Shown: piece by piece, positions 63,666 to 64,000 of the stretch
How the letters are laid out: each line of letters starts with the position of its first letter
How positions within the stretch are numbered: the stretch's first letter is position 1
From: Haloquadratum walsbyi J07HQW2
Lineage (GTDB): Archaea > Halobacteriota > Halobacteria > Halobacteriales > Haloferacaceae
Assembly (NCBI RefSeq): GCF_000415985.1
Contig: NZ_KE356561.1
Span: 2,712,387-2,776,386, forward strand
Reading direction: 5' to 3'
DNA: 64,000 nucleotides
The notes under the pieces: model-generated
What the model saw: only the letters and a program-made list of their open reading frames with translations
The model's database searches: none
What the model was told of the DNA's origin: nothing
Translations under genes and position numbers: made by a program

Positions 63666-63932
63666 CGGTCGTCACTCGCAGTGTTATATAATCTGCGAAA
63701 TGACTCACAGGTGTTCATAGCAGACTACATTATTCTAATTAACAAATCAATATCGTATTATATCGCATATTTTGGACCATCTGATGTACCCAGATTCAAT
63801 GTTTGAAAATCGATCTTTTCCCCAGGGAGCGATATCATAAAACACGCAGCATTAGAGACGCTTACCGGCTTACCCCCCTGAGGAAAGCCAGTCTCGACAC
63901 TCTCTTTATGTATCCATCCACGAGTCACAAAT

Positions 63933-64000
63933 ATGAGCACAGACTCCGTCGTAGTCGTCGGTGCTGGACTTGCTGGTCTTGTCGCCGCGCGACATCTCGC
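63933..64000 (+). CDS. FAD-dependent oxidoreductase, first 22 residues
   Basis: ATG 63933 begins MSTDSVVVVGAGLAGLVAAR, a dinucleotide-binding beta-alpha-beta start with GxGxxG. It is typical of flavin amine oxidase/protoporphyrinogen oxidase/phytoene desaturase-like proteins. The gene runs off the window, so subfamily cannot be told. Confidence 0.75.
   Translation, partial: MSTDSVVVVGAGLAGLVAARHL

Noticed and set aside
63758..63940. Reverse 60-codon frame just before the last gene
   Set aside because: It contains ETGFPQGGKPVS, faintly like a TnpB tail, but too short and isolated to call; no right-end motif follows.
1..64000. tRNA, rRNA, 7S RNA or RNase P RNA genes
   Set aside because: No cloverleaf-like TTCGAATCC T-arm context or long GC-rich conserved RNA was found in the spacers by eye; a covariance search would be needed to exclude them.

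Overview
The window reads as a chromosomal segment of a haloarchaeon, most consistent with Haloquadratum (H. walsbyi or a close relative). The proteins are acidic and Asp/Glu/Ser/Thr-rich. The gene set is archaeal: proteasome alpha subunit and PAN, RNase P proteins 2 and 3, SRP19, Gar1, presenilin homologue, glycerol-1-phosphate dehydrogenase, geranylgeranyl reductases, halocyanins. Yet base composition is AT-rich for a haloarchaeon, intergenic spaces are long, and decayed transposon pieces are common. The genus call is inference from these traits; no rRNA or tRNA gene was recognised.

Layout. 1-5 kb: partial DUF2071 gene, small unknown proteins, SRP19-Gar1, a presenilin-type protease and a NYN-domain protein. 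5.9-12.2 kb: a tight six-gene operon (dapA-dapB-dapD-lysA-dapF-dapE) for lysine synthesis by the succinylase diaminopimelate route. 12.4-15.2 kb: rnp3, a methyltransferase, rnp2 and psmA, an RNA-processing/proteasome block. 15.4-29.5 kb: housekeeping and lipid genes (geranylgeranyl reductase, phosphohexomutase, acylphosphatase, mevalonate-pathway decarboxylase, NDH-2-type dehydrogenase, methylglyoxal synthase, DUF371, COG1340 coiled coil, DUF373). 29.7-31.2 kb: an intact IS1341-type element with an apparently active TnpB. 31.2-44.8 kb: aldo/keto reductase, a frameshifted second geranylgeranyl reductase, 2-oxoacid:ferredoxin oxidoreductase (alpha and beta), a flavin reductase, acetyl-CoA synthetase, and an RND exporter paired with a COG1361 surface protein. 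45.1-46.5 kb: a decayed tnpB element. 46.9-57.8 kb: PAN and endonuclease III, then a cytochrome b6f/bc1-like respiratory cluster (split cytochrome b with small haloarchaeal membrane proteins and halocyanins). 58-64 kb: frameshifted glycerol-1-phosphate dehydrogenase, LysE-type transporter, a GDT1-DtxR metal operon, a decayed threonine-synthase-like gene cut by a GC-rich palindrome-ended element, and the start of an FAD protein.

Two themes cut across the window. First, IS200/IS605-related debris is everywhere: one intact tnpB, three decayed ones sharing a recognisable right end, solo 45-bp ends, a dispersed GACATCC stem-loop family, and two non-coding palindrome-ended elements. Second, three otherwise well-conserved genes (geranylgeranyl reductase copy 2, a halocyanin, glycerol-1-phosphate dehydrogenase) each carry a single small frameshift. 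One of these is an exact 8-bp tandem duplication, and one is in a gene normally needed for archaeal lipids. Real decay, phase-variable slippage and sequence error must be separated experimentally.

No defence island, CRISPR array or clearly unprecedented multi-gene system was seen. The best novelty candidates are the palindrome-associated non-coding elements and the TnpB/right-end RNA family.
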